Below, in pieces: positions 31,602 through 32,173 of a DNA stretch of 32,173 nucleotides. A program made the position numbers and the translations under genes. Within the stretch, counting starts at the first letter, position 1; every line of letters begins with the position of its first letter. Under the pieces are notes generated by a model, which was not told the DNA's origin, ran no database searches, and was given only the letters and a program-made list of their open reading frames with translations. This stretch comes from Lachnospiraceae bacterium (GTDB lineage Bacteria; Bacillota; Clostridia; Lachnospirales; Lachnospiraceae), in contig JAAUZY010000094.1 of the NCBI GenBank assembly GCA_014804355.1, positions 1 through 32,173 on the forward strand. Direction: 5' to 3'.

Positions 31602-32173
31602 CTTGTTTATACACTCTAAAGTACACAAAAATATATGATAAAGTGAGAAGTGTGTTTGTCGGTTATGCTGCATATGAAATGAAATGCGCGGACTACGCAG
31701 AGTGGCAACTCCACTAATTAATAGATGGCAGGGCAGAATACCCCCTAGACGGGAAACGGAATCTACAAAAATCGTGAAAAAACTGACGGGCAGAACTGAA
31801 GAAAAATCTGGAGATGCCAGTGCAATGCATGGCACGATTGGAAGCGGCTCGCAAGACAGACTGAGCAATTTTTAAAGAAAAAGTAGGAAATAAGTAAAGA
31901 TAGGAACAGAACTTGGATGATGGAGAAATAGCTGACGGTTTGAGTGATACATAAGGAAACGATAATATACTGACGGTTTCGGAGCTATCGATGATGGACT
32001 GCCTCCCGCCCTCCACCCCAAAGGAATATCTATAAAATATATAATTATTAATTAAATGCCCTCTCCCCACCCACCACCCTGTCTAAGTACCTCATGAATC
32101 TATATAGCAATTGTTATCAGAAGGTAACTAACATCATCCATCTGACCAGATAGAGCGGCTGTCTCAGTTTCAC
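31602..32173. other. Right-edge region without a supported gene
   Basis: 572 bp. Frames on both strands are short, have no ribosome binding sites and do not look like proteins. A repeated CTGACGGTTT (31932-31941 and 31970-31979) is the only short repeat noticed. It may be decayed DNA or the upstream region of a gene beyond the window. Confidence 0.4.

Noticed and set aside
31684-32070. Short frames on both strands at the right edge (63 and 118 codons)
   Set aside because: No ribosome binding sites, unusual composition and no recognisable motif; likely chance frames.
1-32173. CRISPR arrays, rRNA genes, complete insertion sequences
   Set aside because: No repeat-spacer pattern, no rRNA-like sequence and no transposase with terminal repeats were found on reading the window.

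Overview
The window looks like a chromosome segment of a Clostridia bacterium, most likely a Lachnospiraceae-type gut anaerobe. The basis is strong GGAGG-type ribosome binding sites, sigma-A promoters, short intrinsic terminators, and a gene set (cellobiose phosphorylase with an ATPase-less sugar ABC cassette, DUF1700/HAAS protein, YtrA-type GntR-ABC operon, ROK regulator, CPBP protease) that is usual there. Most genes lie on the minus strand. This assignment is inferred from gene content and signals, not from a search.

Layout: (a) 1-340, the 3' end of a PepSY-like gene next to the 3' end of a tRNA-Pro gene. (b) 436-4790, a minus-strand housekeeping operon: lipoprotein, RlmL-type rRNA methyltransferase, an amidase-fold protein that has lost its catalytic residues, the RdgB-type NTP pyrophosphatase and a YfcE-type phosphoesterase. 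(c) 4990-6600, a small Asn/Gln-rich protein, a possible plus-strand small RNA, a DUF1700 protein and an unknown protein, separated by a palindromic repeat that recurs at 18.3 kb. (d) 6730-14720, a cello-oligosaccharide module: two permeases, a solute-binding lipoprotein, a LacI regulator, and divergently a GH94 cellobiose phosphorylase, with three operator-like sites between regulator and enzyme. (e) 14780-20580, a MerR regulator convergent with a pyridoxal/pyridoxine kinase, an ECF sigma factor operon with two unknown proteins, and a GntR-ABC ATPase-permease operon whose operator overlaps its promoter. (f) 20690-25030, tRNA-Arg, CPBP protease, C39-like protein, HTH membrane protein, ROK regulator and HAD phosphatase.

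(g) 25240-31600 is an accessory region and holds the most unusual content. It begins with a truncated gene end and a tRNA-3'-end-like 20-mer flanked by GTTAACCC repeats, as at integrase attachment sites. It then carries a 27-residue holin-like toxin peptide, a lipoprotein plus acidic unknown protein preceded by a layered hairpin RNA ending in an intrinsic terminator, a possible divergent small RNA, a compact serine recombinase, a second recombinase-like protein without catalytic residues, and a self-contained two-gene operon with its own promoter and terminator. That operon encodes a COOH-NH2 amidoligase and a gamma-glutamylcyclotransferase-like protein fused to an HTH domain. This make/break pair for amide-linked peptides, with a built-in DNA-binding domain, is the best candidate for an incompletely described system. 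The last 570 bases have no gene I can support.

How the genes work together: the cellobiose module imports and phosphorolyses cello-oligosaccharides under LacI control, the ATPase presumably being encoded elsewhere. The YtrA-like operon probably senses an envelope or antibiotic signal. The accessory region combines recombination, possible toxin, structured RNA and amide-bond chemistry.
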